DNA of 64,000 bases from Paractinoplanes tereljensis (GTDB lineage Bacteria > Actinomycetota > Actinomycetes > Mycobacteriales > Micromonosporaceae), in assembly GCF_016862435.1 (NCBI RefSeq), contig NZ_BOMY01000050.1:62001-126000 (forward strand), given 5' to 3'. Both the position numbers and the translations under genes were made by a program. Below, in pieces: positions 1 to 8,152 of this stretch. The notes under the pieces are model-generated. The model did not search any database, was not told where the DNA came from, and worked only from the letters and a program-made list of their open reading frames with translations. Every line of letters begins with the position of its first letter. The first letter of the stretch is position 1.

Positions 1-2
1 CG

Positions 3-698
3 TGCTCCGACCAGACGTGCTGCCCCGCCGAGGGCACACCGTGCCGGGCCGACCTCGCCGCGGAGGCGGTCTATCGCGGGATGGTGGCGCTGCCCGACCG
101 CAAGGCGCTGGTGGCTCAGGTGGCGCCGGCCACCGGCCCGATCCGGCGGGAGATGGCGGCGGCCACCGAGCGTGCGCGGGCCCGGTTCGCCGATCTGACC
201 GGTGAGGACCTTGAGGCCGGCCGGGGCGGGCAACTGATCCGCAAGGCCGGCCGGCAGGCAGTCCGGGAGGCGGAACGGGCCACGCGGGCCGGCGGCATGC
301 CGTCGCACGGCGGCATCGCCTGGCTCGGGGTCCTGCTGGTGCGACCGGTGGTGCTCGACTACGCGCTGGACCGATGCGGCCCGGATGACTGGCGGGAGCG
401 GCTGTGGGGTGAGGTGATGCGCCTCGTCGAGCCGGAATTCGTGCCGGGGCCGGCCTGCCTGCTCGCCTTCGCGGCGTGGCAGTCGGGCAACGGAGCACTG
501 GCTCGGGTGGCCATCGACCGAGCACTCAAACAGGAGCCGGCGCATCGCATGGCCGGCATGCTCGACCGCCTGCTGGGCCTGGGCATCGCGCCACATGCCC
601 TGGTGGAACTGCGATCACCGGTGCGGGCGAGCCAAGGGCGGAGGAGACCCGGCAGCGATCGGCAGGCCCGCCGCAGCACCCGCCGCCGGTCGGTGTGA
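3..698 (+). CDS. DUF4192 domain protein, C-terminal part (5' end outside window)
   Basis: The last 231 residues of a protein whose start lies upstream of the window. The open frame runs from base 3 without a stop, and its first residues contain the Cys-rich motif CSDQTCCPAEG, characteristic of actinobacterial DUF4192 proteins. An internal Met at base 81 should not be taken as the start, because the frame and family motif continue before it. The middle part is helical, with an Ala/Trp-rich segment (LLAFAAWQSGNGALARVAIDRAL) that resembles the end of DUF4192, followed by a basic Arg-rich tail. Function is unknown; the family is common in Streptomyces and Micromonosporaceae. Confidence 0.8.
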   Translation, partial: CSDQTCCPAEGTPCRADLAAEAVYRGMVALPDRKALVAQVAPATGPIRREMAAATERARARFADLTGEDLEAGRGGQLIRKAGRQAVREAERATRAGGMPSHGGIAWLGVLLVRPVVLDYALDRCGPDDWRERLWGEVMRLVEPEFVPGPACLLAFAAWQSGNGALARVAIDRALKQEPAHRMAGMLDRLLGLGIAPHALVELRSPVRASQGRRRPGSDRQARRSTRRRSV

Positions 699-731
699 TC
701 GGGGCATCCGGCCGGGCGCGACCAGGGGCGT

Positions 732-1559
732 TCAGATGGTTACGCGCTGGGGCGAGGCGTAGACGTTCATGGTCGATCCGCGAAGGAAGCCGACGAGCGT
801 CATGCCGGCCTTGTCGGCCAGCTCCGCAGCCAGCGTGCTGGGTGCCGACACGGCCGCGAGAAGCGGAATGCCGGCCATCCACGCCTTCTGGGTGAGCTCG
901 AAACTGGCCCGGCCGGACACCAGCAGGACGTGCCCGGTGAGCGGCAACCGGCCCTCCCGCAGTGCCCAGCCGATCACCTTGTCGACCGCGTTGTGCCGGC
1001 CCACGTCCTCGCGCAGCACCAGGAGTTCGCCGTCCGCGGTGAACAGGCCGGCCGCGTGCAGGCCGCCGGTGCGGTCGAAGGTGCGCTGCGCGGCGCGAAG
1101 CCGGTCGGGCAGCGCGGCCAGCGTGCGGGCCGGCACCGTCCCGAGGTCGGTGGACACGTCGAACCGCGACCTGGTCCGCACGGCATCGATGCTGGCTTTC
1201 CCGCACACCCCGCAGGAACTGGTTGTGTAGAAGTTCCGGGTCGGGTCGGTGACCGGCGGCGGCACGTCGGCGCCGAGCACCACGTCGACCACGTTGTACG
1301 TGTTCGGGGTGTCGGTGCCCGCACACAGCTGGGCGGTGACCACGTCGCCGGCCGAGCCGATGATGCCCTCGGTGAGGAGGAACCCCATGGCGAGATCGAT
1401 GTCCTGCCCGGGGGTGCGCATGGTGACCGCGAGCGGCCGCTTGCGCACCCGGATCTCCAGCGGTTCCTCGGCTGCGAGCTCGTCGGGGCCGCGGCGGGGA
1501 GCGCCCGTCGCGTCCAAGTTGATCTTCAGAACCGGTCGCCGGACCGACGTACGCGCCAT
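732..1559 (-). CDS. fdhD: FdhD, formate dehydrogenase sulfurtransferase
   Basis: Protein of 275 residues, normal for FdhD, which passes sulfur from a cysteine desulfurase to the Mo-bisMGD cofactor so that formate dehydrogenase becomes active in the cytoplasm. The sulfur-carrying motif CGVCG is present with Cys116 and Cys119. The downstream GGLHAAGLF and [12 protein letters not shown] segments are FdhD signatures. It is divergent from mobA, which makes the guanine dinucleotide form of the cofactor, so the two form a small Mo-cofactor maturation locus. The ATG at 1559 lies 6 nt after a TAGGCT -10 hexamer, pointing to a leaderless mRNA. No formate dehydrogenase subunit is visible in the window. 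Confidence 0.95.
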   Translation of the reverse strand: MARTSVRRPVLKINLDATGAPRRGPDELAAEEPLEIRVRKRPLAVTMRTPGQDIDLAMGFLLTEGIIGSAGDVVTAQLCAGTDTPNTYNVVDVVLGADVPPPVTDPTRNFYTTSSCGVCGKASIDAVRTRSRFDVSTDLGTVPARTLAALPDRLRAAQRTFDRTGGLHAAGLFTADGELLVLREDVGRHNAVDKVIGWALREGRLPLTGHVLLVSGRASFELTQKAWMAGIPLLAAVSAPSTLAAELADKAGMTLVGFLRGSTMNVYASPQRVTI

Positions 1560-1565
1560 CCGCCG

Positions 1566-1571
1566 AGCCTA
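1566..1571 (-). promoter_or_regulatory. -10 element of fdhD (leaderless)
   Basis: TAGGCT on the minus strand, followed by 6 nt and then the ATG of fdhD. This spacing would place transcription start on the first base of the start codon. Confidence 0.6.
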
Positions 1572-1656
1572 TGCCGGAAACGCTGGAAGGCCCGAGACCG
1601 ATAGTGATCCACGTCCGCGAAGTGAGCGCGCGGTCACGCTCGACACGCGCTCGGGA

Positions 1657-1662
1657 TACGGT
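1657..1662 (+). promoter_or_regulatory. -10 element of mobA (leaderless)
   Basis: TACGGT, then 6 nt, then the GTG at 1669. This supports the GTG as the true start and suggests a leaderless transcript. Confidence 0.55.
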
Positions 1663-1668
1663 ACGTAC

Positions 1669-2268
1669 GTGGGAGGGTTTGCGGCGGTGGTGCTGGCCGG
1701 TGGTGCGGCTCGGCGGATGGGTGGCGCGGACAAGCCGACGCTTCCCGTCGGTGGTCAGTCCATGCTGACCCGTGTCCTGGCTGCGGTGCACGACGCCGAT
1801 CCGAGGATCGTGGTCGGCCCGGTGCCGCCCGACCTGCCCGTGCCCGTGCATTCCACCCGGGAGCAACCGCTCGGCGGCGGCCCGGTCGCGGCCACCGCGG
1901 CCGGTCTCGCGCTGGTGCCCGACGACATCACATACACCGCGTTGCTCGCCGCCGACCTGCCGCTGCTGACCGGCGAGGCGATCGACGTCCTGCGGCTGAC
2001 CGTCGAGTCGTCGCCGATGCAGGGTGCTGTCTACCGCGACGCGGAGGGGCGCCGGCAGATGCTGTGCGGGGTGTGGCGCACCGCGGCGCTGCGTGGGGCG
2101 GTGACGCGGCTGCTGGAAGAGCGCGGTGACCTGCACGGCGCGTCCGTCCGCGAGTTGATGGAATTCCTGCGGGTGGCCGAAGTTTCCTGGCGCCGCCCCG
2201 GACCGCCCCCGTGGTTCGACTGCGACACCGACGACGACCTGCGCACGGCCGAGGAATGGGCGCGATGA
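1669..2268 (+). CDS. mobA: MobA-like molybdenum cofactor guanylyltransferase
   Basis: Protein of 199 residues that should transfer GMP from GTP to molybdopterin to make MGD. The N-terminal nucleotide-binding loop reads VVLAGGAARRMGGADK, followed by a conserved AADLPLL metal-binding segment and a C-terminal WFDCDTDDDL motif that resembles the MobA end. The frame is open further upstream, but the GTG at 1669 starts directly before the GFAAVVLAGG strand and follows a -10 hexamer by 6 nt. Its stop overlaps the start of the DUF6457 gene (ATGA), so the two are translationally coupled. Other MobA-like NTP transferases are possible, but the fdhD neighbour favours this role. Confidence 0.85.
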   Translation: MGGFAAVVLAGGAARRMGGADKPTLPVGGQSMLTRVLAAVHDADPRIVVGPVPPDLPVPVHSTREQPLGGGPVAATAAGLALVPDDITYTALLAADLPLLTGEAIDVLRLTVESSPMQGAVYRDAEGRRQMLCGVWRTAALRGAVTRLLEERGDLHGASVRELMEFLRVAEVSWRRPGPPPWFDCDTDDDLRTAEEWAR

Positions 2269-2504
2269 GCGACCTCGACGCGTGGATCGTGGCGGCCGGT
2301 GCGGAGCTGGGGGTCGAGCCGGCCGACGTGCCGGTCACGACGGTGCTCGACCTGGCCAGAGACACGGCGCACGGGGTCGTCCGACCGGCGGCGCCGGTCA
2401 CGGCGTACCTCATGGGGCTGGCGGTGGGTCGCGGAGCGGACCCCGCGGACGCCGCCGAACGTCTCAGTCAGCTCGCGCTTTCCTGGCCGAAACCCACCCC
2501 CTGA
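2265..2504 (+). CDS. DUF6457 small protein
   Basis: Protein of 79 residues starting with ATG inside the mobA stop (ATGA overlap). It is acidic and helical (MSDLDAWIVAAGAELGV...), the usual form of DUF6457 proteins, which are often found immediately after mobA in actinobacteria. The coupling suggests a helper in molybdopterin guanine dinucleotide synthesis or a partner of MobA, but no activity is known and no catalytic motif is visible. Confidence 0.75.
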   Translation: MSDLDAWIVAAGAELGVEPADVPVTTVLDLARDTAHGVVRPAAPVTAYLMGLAVGRGADPADAAERLSQLALSWPKPTP

Positions 2505-2541
2505 AGTCTCTCGATAGGGTGGCGGAGACGGAGGTGCGATC

Positions 2542-3627
2542 ATGACGGCAGACAACGCCGCAGGCGGGTCGAACGACAACATCCTGCTCGACGAGCCGAC
2601 CACGGCCGACCTGCGGGCCAAGGTGACCGAGGCCTGGCGGGAGTTCGCCGGTGCGCTGGCGGCGCTGCTGCCCACGCTGGCGGCGGGTGGGCACATCGAC
2701 GTCACCCTCGACCCGACCGCGTCGGGCACCGGCACCGCGGTCTACTCGGTGAGCATCCGGGTGCTGCCCGACGCCGTGGTCGAGGCGCTCGCGGTCGGCA
2801 ACGCCGAATTGCCCGAGGGCTACCGGATGGATCGTGCCGCGGTCGCCGACATGGTCGCGCTCGGCTGGTCGCCGCCGGGAGTGCTGCCCGACTCGGGCGA
2901 CTCGTTCGGCATTCGGTCGTCCTTGGAGAAGGCCGGCGCCCTGGCCACGAGCGTCACCCGCACGCTGCGTGACGTCTATGGCGCGCCGCACCCCGCCTTC
3001 CTGGTCTACCTCGTGCACGACGAGGAGGACGAGCCGATCGAGACGGCTCCGCTGGGCACGGCCCGGCACGAGCCCAGCATCGGCCAGGTGCTCCACCTCG
3101 ACGATCTCAACGGCGACGGCGCGCTGACGGCCGCTTTGGCCGGCGCGGCCGAGGAGGTGGTTCCGCTAGAGGAGCGGGTGCGCACCGTGGTCGCCACGAT
3201 GTCGAAGACGCCGGTGGACCAGCTGCAGGTCGACACGGACGGTGACATCGGCATCCGGGCCGGCTCGGCCATGGTGTTTGTCCGGGTCCGAGACAATCCG
3301 CCGCTGGTGGACGTCTTCTCGCCGATCCTTACCGAGGTCGAGCCGACCGAGGAGCTGTACGTCAAGCTGTCCGAGCTGACCAACCGCATGCCGATCGGCC
3401 GGCTGTACTGCGCGCAGGACACGGTGTGGGCGTCGATCCCGGTCTTCGGCCGCAACTTCCAGGCCACCCACCTCATGCTCGCCGTGCAGGTGATGACCGG
3501 CCTGGCCGACGAGCTGGACGACCGGCTGCACGGCGAGTTCGGCGGCAAGCGCTTCTTCGGCGAGGGTGACAAGCCCACGCCGGCGAAGCAGCCCACCGAC
3601 GACCACCGCACGGGGATGTACCTCTAG
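2542..3627 (+). CDS. TY-Chap/YbjN-type peptide-binding chaperone
   Basis: Protein of 361 residues with no signal peptide or membrane segment, so cytoplasmic. It appears to have two alpha/beta modules: residues about 20-130 and a second YbjN-like one at about 205-325 (RVRTVVATMSK...VDQLQVDTDGDIGIRAGSAMVFVRV). The second resembles the TY-Chap (T3SS/YbjN-like) domains of actinobacteria, thought to hold secretion substrates, for example of type VII systems. The ATG follows a GGAGG ribosome site, with a TAGGGT hexamer upstream. Its stop interlocks with that of the convergent lipoprotein gene in the tetranucleotide CTAG. The substrate is unknown. Confidence 0.7.
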   Translation: MTADNAAGGSNDNILLDEPTTADLRAKVTEAWREFAGALAALLPTLAAGGHIDVTLDPTASGTGTAVYSVSIRVLPDAVVEALAVGNAELPEGYRMDRAAVADMVALGWSPPGVLPDSGDSFGIRSSLEKAGALATSVTRTLRDVYGAPHPAFLVYLVHDEEDEPIETAPLGTARHEPSIGQVLHLDDLNGDGALTAALAGAAEEVVPLEERVRTVVATMSKTPVDQLQVDTDGDIGIRAGSAMVFVRVRDNPPLVDVFSPILTEVEPTEELYVKLSELTNRMPIGRLYCAQDTVWASIPVFGRNFQATHLMLAVQVMTGLADELDDRLHGEFGGKRFFGEGDKPTPAKQPTDDHRTGMYL

Positions 3628-5369
3628 AAGTTCAGCGCCTTGATCCGGTCCAGGGTGGACAGATCGTAAGCGGTCATCTCGTTGTCGCCGAGGGTCCAGA
3701 GGTCGTTGCCGATCACCAGGGAGCGGTTGACGTACCCGCTGATCTTGCCGGCGAGTTGCAGGCCGCCGGCGTCGACCCGGTATGCAAGGGCGCCCTCGGA
3801 GGCGCCCTTGACCGGCACGACCAGCAGCGAGGTCGCCGGCCACCACAGCAGGGCGTGCGGATCGAACTCGGCATCCGACACGCTCTGCGGCACCACGTGC
3901 TGACCGACGCGGCGGGGCGAGGCGCTCACATCGAAGAGCGAGACCTGCATACCTTGGCGTACGCCTGACGTGCTGGCCTCCTGGCCGACGCCGACCAGCA
4001 GGTCGTCCCCGACCTGCTGCAGGTGGGCCGAATAGCCGGTGATCTTGAGTTCGCCGGTGACCCGCGGGGCGGCCGGATCGCTGAGGTCGAGGCTGTAGAG
4101 CGGATCGGTCTGCCGGAAGGTCACCACGTAACCGCGCGGACCGATGAACCGTACGGCGTAGATCTGCTCGTTCTTGCCGAGCCCGTCGACCACCCCGGTC
4201 TGCACCAGCTTGCCGCCGCTGTCGGTGAGCACCCGGACGGCCGACGCCGACCCGGCGGTGGTGGCGACCCGCAGCCGACCGTCCCATTCGGACATCGAGT
4301 ACTGGTTGAGCAGCGACCCGGGAACCCGGCCCGAGGCGGCCAGCTCCGGCTTGCCCACATCCGGGAGCGCGAACTTGAAGATCTCGGTATCCGCCGAGTC
4401 ACCGCCCTGCCAGTCCTGGTTGGCCACGTAGAGGCTGGTCGGCGTGCCGTAGACGAGGTCGCCGTCGCTGACCACGCCGACCGGGCTGCCGTCGGTGAGC
4501 GCATCGGCGGCCAGGTCGAAGGTCAGCAGGGTGAGCATCCCGGCCCCGGAGTACGTCTTGGGCCGGCTCACCGCTGAGCAGTCGACCCGCCCCGAGCTGA
4601 TCGCCGTACCCGTAATGACCTGCCACGACGGCAGCCAGGCGTCGAGCGGCGCCGCGGTGATCGCCTGCCGGTTGTCGCGCAGCAGGTCGTCGGTGTTGTC
4701 TGTCGCGTACGGGAAATCGATCCGCGGGGTGGAACTGAGGACCACGCGGGCGACGCTGCCGGTCTGCCGGGCGTCGACGACCCGGCCCACGCCGCGGTAT
4801 CGGCTGATGATGCGCGGCGGCCCGCTGAGATCCACCAGGATCACCTCGGCGTCGCCGGACGCCATCTCGTAGGCGCGGCCGTCGATGGAGGAGGAGTACC
4901 GGGCGGAGAGCACGAGGGCGTGGTCGCCGGACAACAGCACCTGTGCCGCCGCGCCCGTGCCGAGGTCGAGTCGTCCGGTCAGCGCGCGGGTGGCCGGGTC
5001 GATGACCCGGAGGGTGCCGCGGCTGACGGCGACGATCCGGCGGCCGTCGGTCTTGACGACGTCCGGCTCGTCGGCGCCGGCCTCGTGCACGTTGGTCCCG
5101 GAGTAGGCCTGGGTCTTGGCGGCGGGCATCGCCGAGTCGGCCCGGGCGCCGAAGACCGCGGCGTTCTCCGGGAAGGAGCCACTCCCGGGCAGTCCATAGG
5201 GTCCGACGCTGAGCCGGGTGGCCGCTCGCAGGTCGGTGAGGAGTCGGTCGCAGGTGTCGAAGGCAACCAGGTTGAGCACCGGGGCCTTCCGAGGTGGCGG
5301 GCTGGGCGGCGCTTCCGAGCAGCCGGCCAGCACGAGGATCGTGGCGCAGAGCAGAATTCGACGGCGCAT
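3624..5369 (-). CDS. Secreted beta-propeller lipoprotein
   Basis: Protein of 581 residues with a lipoprotein signal (VLAGC, lipidated Cys17) and a short Pro-rich spacer. The rest matches the actinobacterial/archaeal beta-propeller domain family (Pfam Beta_propel type): an NVHEAGADEPDVVKTDG segment near residue 95, followed by repeated blades with RVVDARQTGSVARVVLS, VRFIGPRGYVVTF and PQSVSDAEFDPHALLWWP. It is expected to sit on the outer face of the membrane as a binding or scaffold protein; no catalytic residues can be named. The gene is convergent with the TY-Chap gene and shares a 4-nt stop overlap with it. Confidence 0.85.
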   Translation of the reverse strand: MRRRILLCATILVLAGCSEAPPSPPPRKAPVLNLVAFDTCDRLLTDLRAATRLSVGPYGLPGSGSFPENAAVFGARADSAMPAAKTQAYSGTNVHEAGADEPDVVKTDGRRIVAVSRGTLRVIDPATRALTGRLDLGTGAAAQVLLSGDHALVLSARYSSSIDGRAYEMASGDAEVILVDLSGPPRIISRYRGVGRVVDARQTGSVARVVLSSTPRIDFPYATDNTDDLLRDNRQAITAAPLDAWLPSWQVITGTAISSGRVDCSAVSRPKTYSGAGMLTLLTFDLAADALTDGSPVGVVSDGDLVYGTPTSLYVANQDWQGGDSADTEIFKFALPDVGKPELAASGRVPGSLLNQYSMSEWDGRLRVATTAGSASAVRVLTDSGGKLVQTGVVDGLGKNEQIYAVRFIGPRGYVVTFRQTDPLYSLDLSDPAAPRVTGELKITGYSAHLQQVGDDLLVGVGQEASTSGVRQGMQVSLFDVSASPRRVGQHVVPQSVSDAEFDPHALLWWPATSLLVVPVKGASEGALAYRVDAGGLQLAGKISGYVNRSLVIGNDLWTLGDNEMTAYDLSTLDRIKALNF

Positions 5370-5403
5370 GGGCGCTTGGACGCGGGCGGAAACCGAAAGG
5401 TTC

Positions 5404-5862
5404 CTACTCCGGAGCGGGCACCACCGTCGGTGTCTCCACCAGCCGGGACAGCACGATCATGCTGCGGGTCGAGGTGACGAACGGTTCGGCCCGCAGTCGT
5501 TCGAGGGCCTGTTCGAGATGCCCGATGTCGGCGGCCCGCAGGTGGACGAGCGCGTCGGCCTGCCCGGACACCGTGTAGGCGCCGATCACCTCGGGATGCC
5601 GGCGGGTGGCCACGGTGATCTGGGCCGGGGTGGTGCGGCCGGTGCAGAACAGCTCGACGAAGGCCTCGGTGGTCCAGCCGACGGCGGCCGGGTCGATGAC
5701 CGCGGTGAATCCCTTGATCACCCCGCTGGCGCGGAGCCGATCCACCCGCCGTTTCACGGCCGGGGCGGAAAGAGCGACCTTGGACCCTATCTCCGCGTAC
5801 GACGCTCGTGCATCAGCAACCAGCAACGCAATGATTCGCTGGTCGACCGGGTCCATCTGCAA
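5404..5862 (-). CDS. Lrp/AsnC family transcriptional regulator
   Basis: Protein of about 152 residues: an N-terminal winged helix (DPVDQRIIALLVADARASYAEIG, recognition helix around SAPAVKRRVDRL) and a C-terminal RAM ligand domain. I place the start at the TTG at 5862, because GGAGG lies 7 nt before it; the ATG at 5856 is 13 nt away from that site and the in-frame TGT-containing extension upstream has none. The gene is divergent from the DDAH-type gene with only about 67 bp between starts, so it probably senses arginine or a related amino acid and controls that gene and itself. Confidence 0.85.
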   Translation of the reverse strand: MQMDPVDQRIIALLVADARASYAEIGSKVALSAPAVKRRVDRLRASGVIKGFTAVIDPAAVGWTTEAFVELFCTGRTTPAQITVATRRHPEVIGAYTVSGQADALVHLRAADIGHLEQALERLRAEPFVTSTRSMIVLSRLVETPTVVPAPE

Positions 5863-5929
5863 CGATTCGCCTCCAGAACACAAGATTTCGCGCTGTTTCG
5901 TGCACCCGAGCGTACCTACGCTTTACCTC

Positions 5930-6757
5930 ATGAGCCAGACGGAGCGCTTGCCGCGAACCCGGACATATCTCATGTGTCCCCCGGAGCATTTCACGGTCGA
6001 GTACGCCATCAACCCGTGGATGGACATCACCGTCCCGGTCGATGCCGCGCTGGCCGTCAAACAGTGGGACCTGCTGCGTAACACCCTCGTCGACCTCGGC
6101 CACACCGTGCACGTGCTCGAGCCGGTGGCCGGCCTGCCCGACATGGTCTACGCGGCCAACGGCGCCTTCTCGGTCGACGGCACCGTCTACGGCGCACGCT
6201 TCCGCTACCCGCAGCGTGCCGACGAGGCCGGCGCCCACCGCGCCTTCTACACGCGGTCCGCCTGGACGTACAAAACACCCGAGCACGTCAACGAGGGCGA
6301 AGGCGACTTCACCTACCTCCCGGGAGCGCACGGCGGCGTGATCCTGGCCGGCTACGGATTCCGCACCGAGCCGGCCGCGCACGCCGAGGCCCAGGAGATG
6401 CTCGGCCGTCCGGTTGTCTCGCTCCGCCTGGTCGATCCCGCCTATTACCACCTGGACACGGCGCTGGCCGCGCTCGACGACCACAACGTCACCTACTACC
6501 CGGACGCGTTCTCGCCCGCCTCGCAGCGGGTGCTCGCCCAGCTCTTCCCGGACGCGGTACTGGCCGACCGGGTCGACGCCGAGGCGTTCGGGCTCAACCT
6601 GGTCAGCGACGGCCGGCATGTGATCCTCAACACCGAGGCGACCGCGATGGGCGCCAAGGTGCGGGCGGCCGGATATCACCCGGTTCACGTCGAGTTGACC
6701 GAGCTGAAGCGGGGCGGCGGCAGCGTCAAATGCGCGGTGGCCGAGCTACGCCGGTGA
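5930..6757 (+). CDS. ddaH: Dimethylarginine dimethylaminohydrolase-like amidinohydrolase
   Basis: Protein of 275 residues in the guanidine-modifying (pentein) superfamily. It probably hydrolyses an N-methylated or free arginine side chain to citrulline plus an amine. Visible catalytic elements are the acidic segment NEGEGDF (residues 121-127), His174 in YYHLDTAL and the nucleophile Cys268 in GGGSVKCAVAEL. The ATG at 5930 begins MSQTERLPRTRTYLMCPPEHF; the frame is open upstream but that part overlaps the divergent regulator. The Lrp regulator next door is the usual partner in actinobacteria, where an ornithine aminotransferase often follows; none follows here. Strict substrate identity cannot be told from sequence. 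Confidence 0.85.
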   Translation: MSQTERLPRTRTYLMCPPEHFTVEYAINPWMDITVPVDAALAVKQWDLLRNTLVDLGHTVHVLEPVAGLPDMVYAANGAFSVDGTVYGARFRYPQRADEAGAHRAFYTRSAWTYKTPEHVNEGEGDFTYLPGAHGGVILAGYGFRTEPAAHAEAQEMLGRPVVSLRLVDPAYYHLDTALAALDDHNVTYYPDAFSPASQRVLAQLFPDAVLADRVDAEAFGLNLVSDGRHVILNTEATAMGAKVRAAGYHPVHVELTELKRGGGSVKCAVAELRR

Positions 6758-6791
6758 CGAGTACTCAAACCGGTGCGGGAAGATGGAACGC

Positions 6792-7358
6792 ATGACCGAT
6801 GACAATCGCACCGCGGAGAAGCAGGAAGACGGCTCCGTCATCGTGGTCGGACCCGATGGGCGTCCGATGGGCACGATCGAGTCCGACGGCACCCTGAGCC
6901 CCGAGGAGCCCGGCAACCTGATCGAGCAGCCGGCGAAGGTCATGCGGATCGGCAGCATGATCAAGCAGCTGCTCGAGGAGGTGCGGGCCGCTCCGCTCGA
7001 CGAGGCGAGCCGTGGCCGGCTGCGCGAGATCCACCAGCGGTCGATCATCGAGCTCGAGGACGGTCTCGCTCCGGAGCTGCGCGAGGAGCTGGAGCGGCTG
7101 TCGCTGCCGTTCGAGGGCGACACCCCGCCGAGCGAGTCCGAGCTGCGCATCGCCCAAGCCCAGCTGGTCGGCTGGCTCGAGGGCCTCTTCCACGGCATTC
7201 AGGCCGCGCTGGTCGCCCAGCAGATGGCGGCCCGGCTCCAGCTCGAGCAGATGCGTGGCGGCGCCGGTGGCCGGCCGGCGTTACCGATGGGTCGCCTCCC
7301 GGCCATGCCGGGGCAGCCGCAGAACCCCGGCGAAGCCCCCACCGGGCAATATCTCTAG
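6792..7358 (+). CDS. bpa: Bacterial proteasome activator Bpa/PafE
   Basis: Protein of 188 residues. Bpa forms an ATP-independent dodecameric ring that opens the 20S proteasome gate for partly unfolded proteins. The C-terminus ends in GQYL, the motif that docks into the alpha-ring pockets and opens the gate. Before it is a flexible Pro/Met/Gly tail, and residues about 45-150 form the helical bundle (QPAKVMRIGSMIKQLLEEVR, AQAQLVGWLEGLFHGIQAAL). I chose the ATG at 6792: GGGAAG lies 9 nt upstream, whereas it abuts an alternative ATG at 6783. The gene converges on the HAD gene with a 4-nt CTAG stop overlap. No proteasome subunits are in the window. Confidence 0.92.
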   Translation: MTDDNRTAEKQEDGSVIVVGPDGRPMGTIESDGTLSPEEPGNLIEQPAKVMRIGSMIKQLLEEVRAAPLDEASRGRLREIHQRSIIELEDGLAPELREELERLSLPFEGDTPPSESELRIAQAQLVGWLEGLFHGIQAALVAQQMAARLQLEQMRGGAGGRPALPMGRLPAMPGQPQNPGEAPTGQYL

Positions 7359-8152
7359 AGGTCGAAGGCGTCGCGCAGATAACGCGCGACCCCGTCCTCG
7401 TCGTTCGTGAGTCCCACCTCGTCGGCCACCGCGCGGACGGCGGGGTGGGCGTTGGCCATCGCCACCGAGCGGCCGGCCCAGGACAGCAGCGGGATGTCGT
7501 TCGGCATGTCGCCGAAGGCCAGCACCTCGCTCGCGTCGATCCCCTCGCGCTCGCACAGCCAGGCCAGCCCGGCCGCCTTGGTCACCCCGGCCGCCGAGAT
7601 CTCCACCAGCGCGCTGCGGGACGAGTGGGTGACCGTGGCGAGCTCCCCCAGCACGCCGCTGACCAGCTCGTGGAACTCGTCGGCACCGTGGTTGGCCGAG
7701 CGGACCAGCAGCTTGACGGCCGGCACCGAGGTCAGTTCGTCCGGGGCCGCGATGGCCCGGAGCGAGTGATCCTTACCGGCCCAGTTCAGCGGCCAGGCCT
7801 CCTCGTACCAGAAAGATCTGCCTTCTTCGACCTCCACCGCCAGCGTGATGTCGGGGATGGCATCACGAAGGCGCTTGATGACGTCGGTCAGCAGCTCGGT
7901 ATCGAGCGGGTCGGCGCGCAGAACTGTGTCAGTGGTGGGGTCGTAGACGACCGCGCCGTTGGCGCAGATCGCCGGAACCGGCTCCGGCATCTGGTCGTAG
8001 AGCTGCCGAAGCCAGCGGACCGGACGGCCGGTCACCAGCACGAAGGGGACGGGGAGAGCGTGGATCACGTCGAGGGTGCCCTTGCTCAGCGTGCCGTCGC
8101 TGTGGATCAGGGTGCCGTCGATGTCGGAGGCGACAAGCCGAAAGGGGTGCAT
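7355..8152 (-). CDS. HAD-superfamily (Cof-type) phosphatase
   Basis: Protein of 265 residues of the Cof/YidA subfamily. Motif I is SDIDGTL near residue 10, the Thr motif is VTGRP, the catalytic Lys lies in the GVTKAAGLAWL region, and motif IV is FGDMPNDIPLL. It should dephosphorylate a small phosphorylated metabolite in the cytoplasm. The ATG at 8152 overlaps the stop of the preceding HAD gene by one base (TGATG), so the two are coupled and very likely paralogues from a duplication: both carry the GDMPNDxPxxxWAG and TxSNDEDGVAxYL-like blocks. The longer upstream frame belongs to the neighbour and is not coding. Confidence 0.88.
   Translation of the reverse strand: MHPFRLVASDIDGTLIHSDGTLSKGTLDVIHALPVPFVLVTGRPVRWLRQLYDQMPEPVPAICANGAVVYDPTTDTVLRADPLDTELLTDVIKRLRDAIPDITLAVEVEEGRSFWYEEAWPLNWAGKDHSLRAIAAPDELTSVPAVKLLVRSANHGADEFHELVSGVLGELATVTHSSRSALVEISAAGVTKAAGLAWLCEREGIDASEVLAFGDMPNDIPLLSWAGRSVAMANAHPAVRAVADEVGLTNDEDGVARYLRDAFDL

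Noticed and set aside
526-2136. Long minus-strand frame across fdhD and mobA
   Set aside because: It lies opposite or out of frame with clear FdhD and MobA motifs and is low-complexity Arg/Gly/Pro/His sequence, as expected of high-GC shadow frames.
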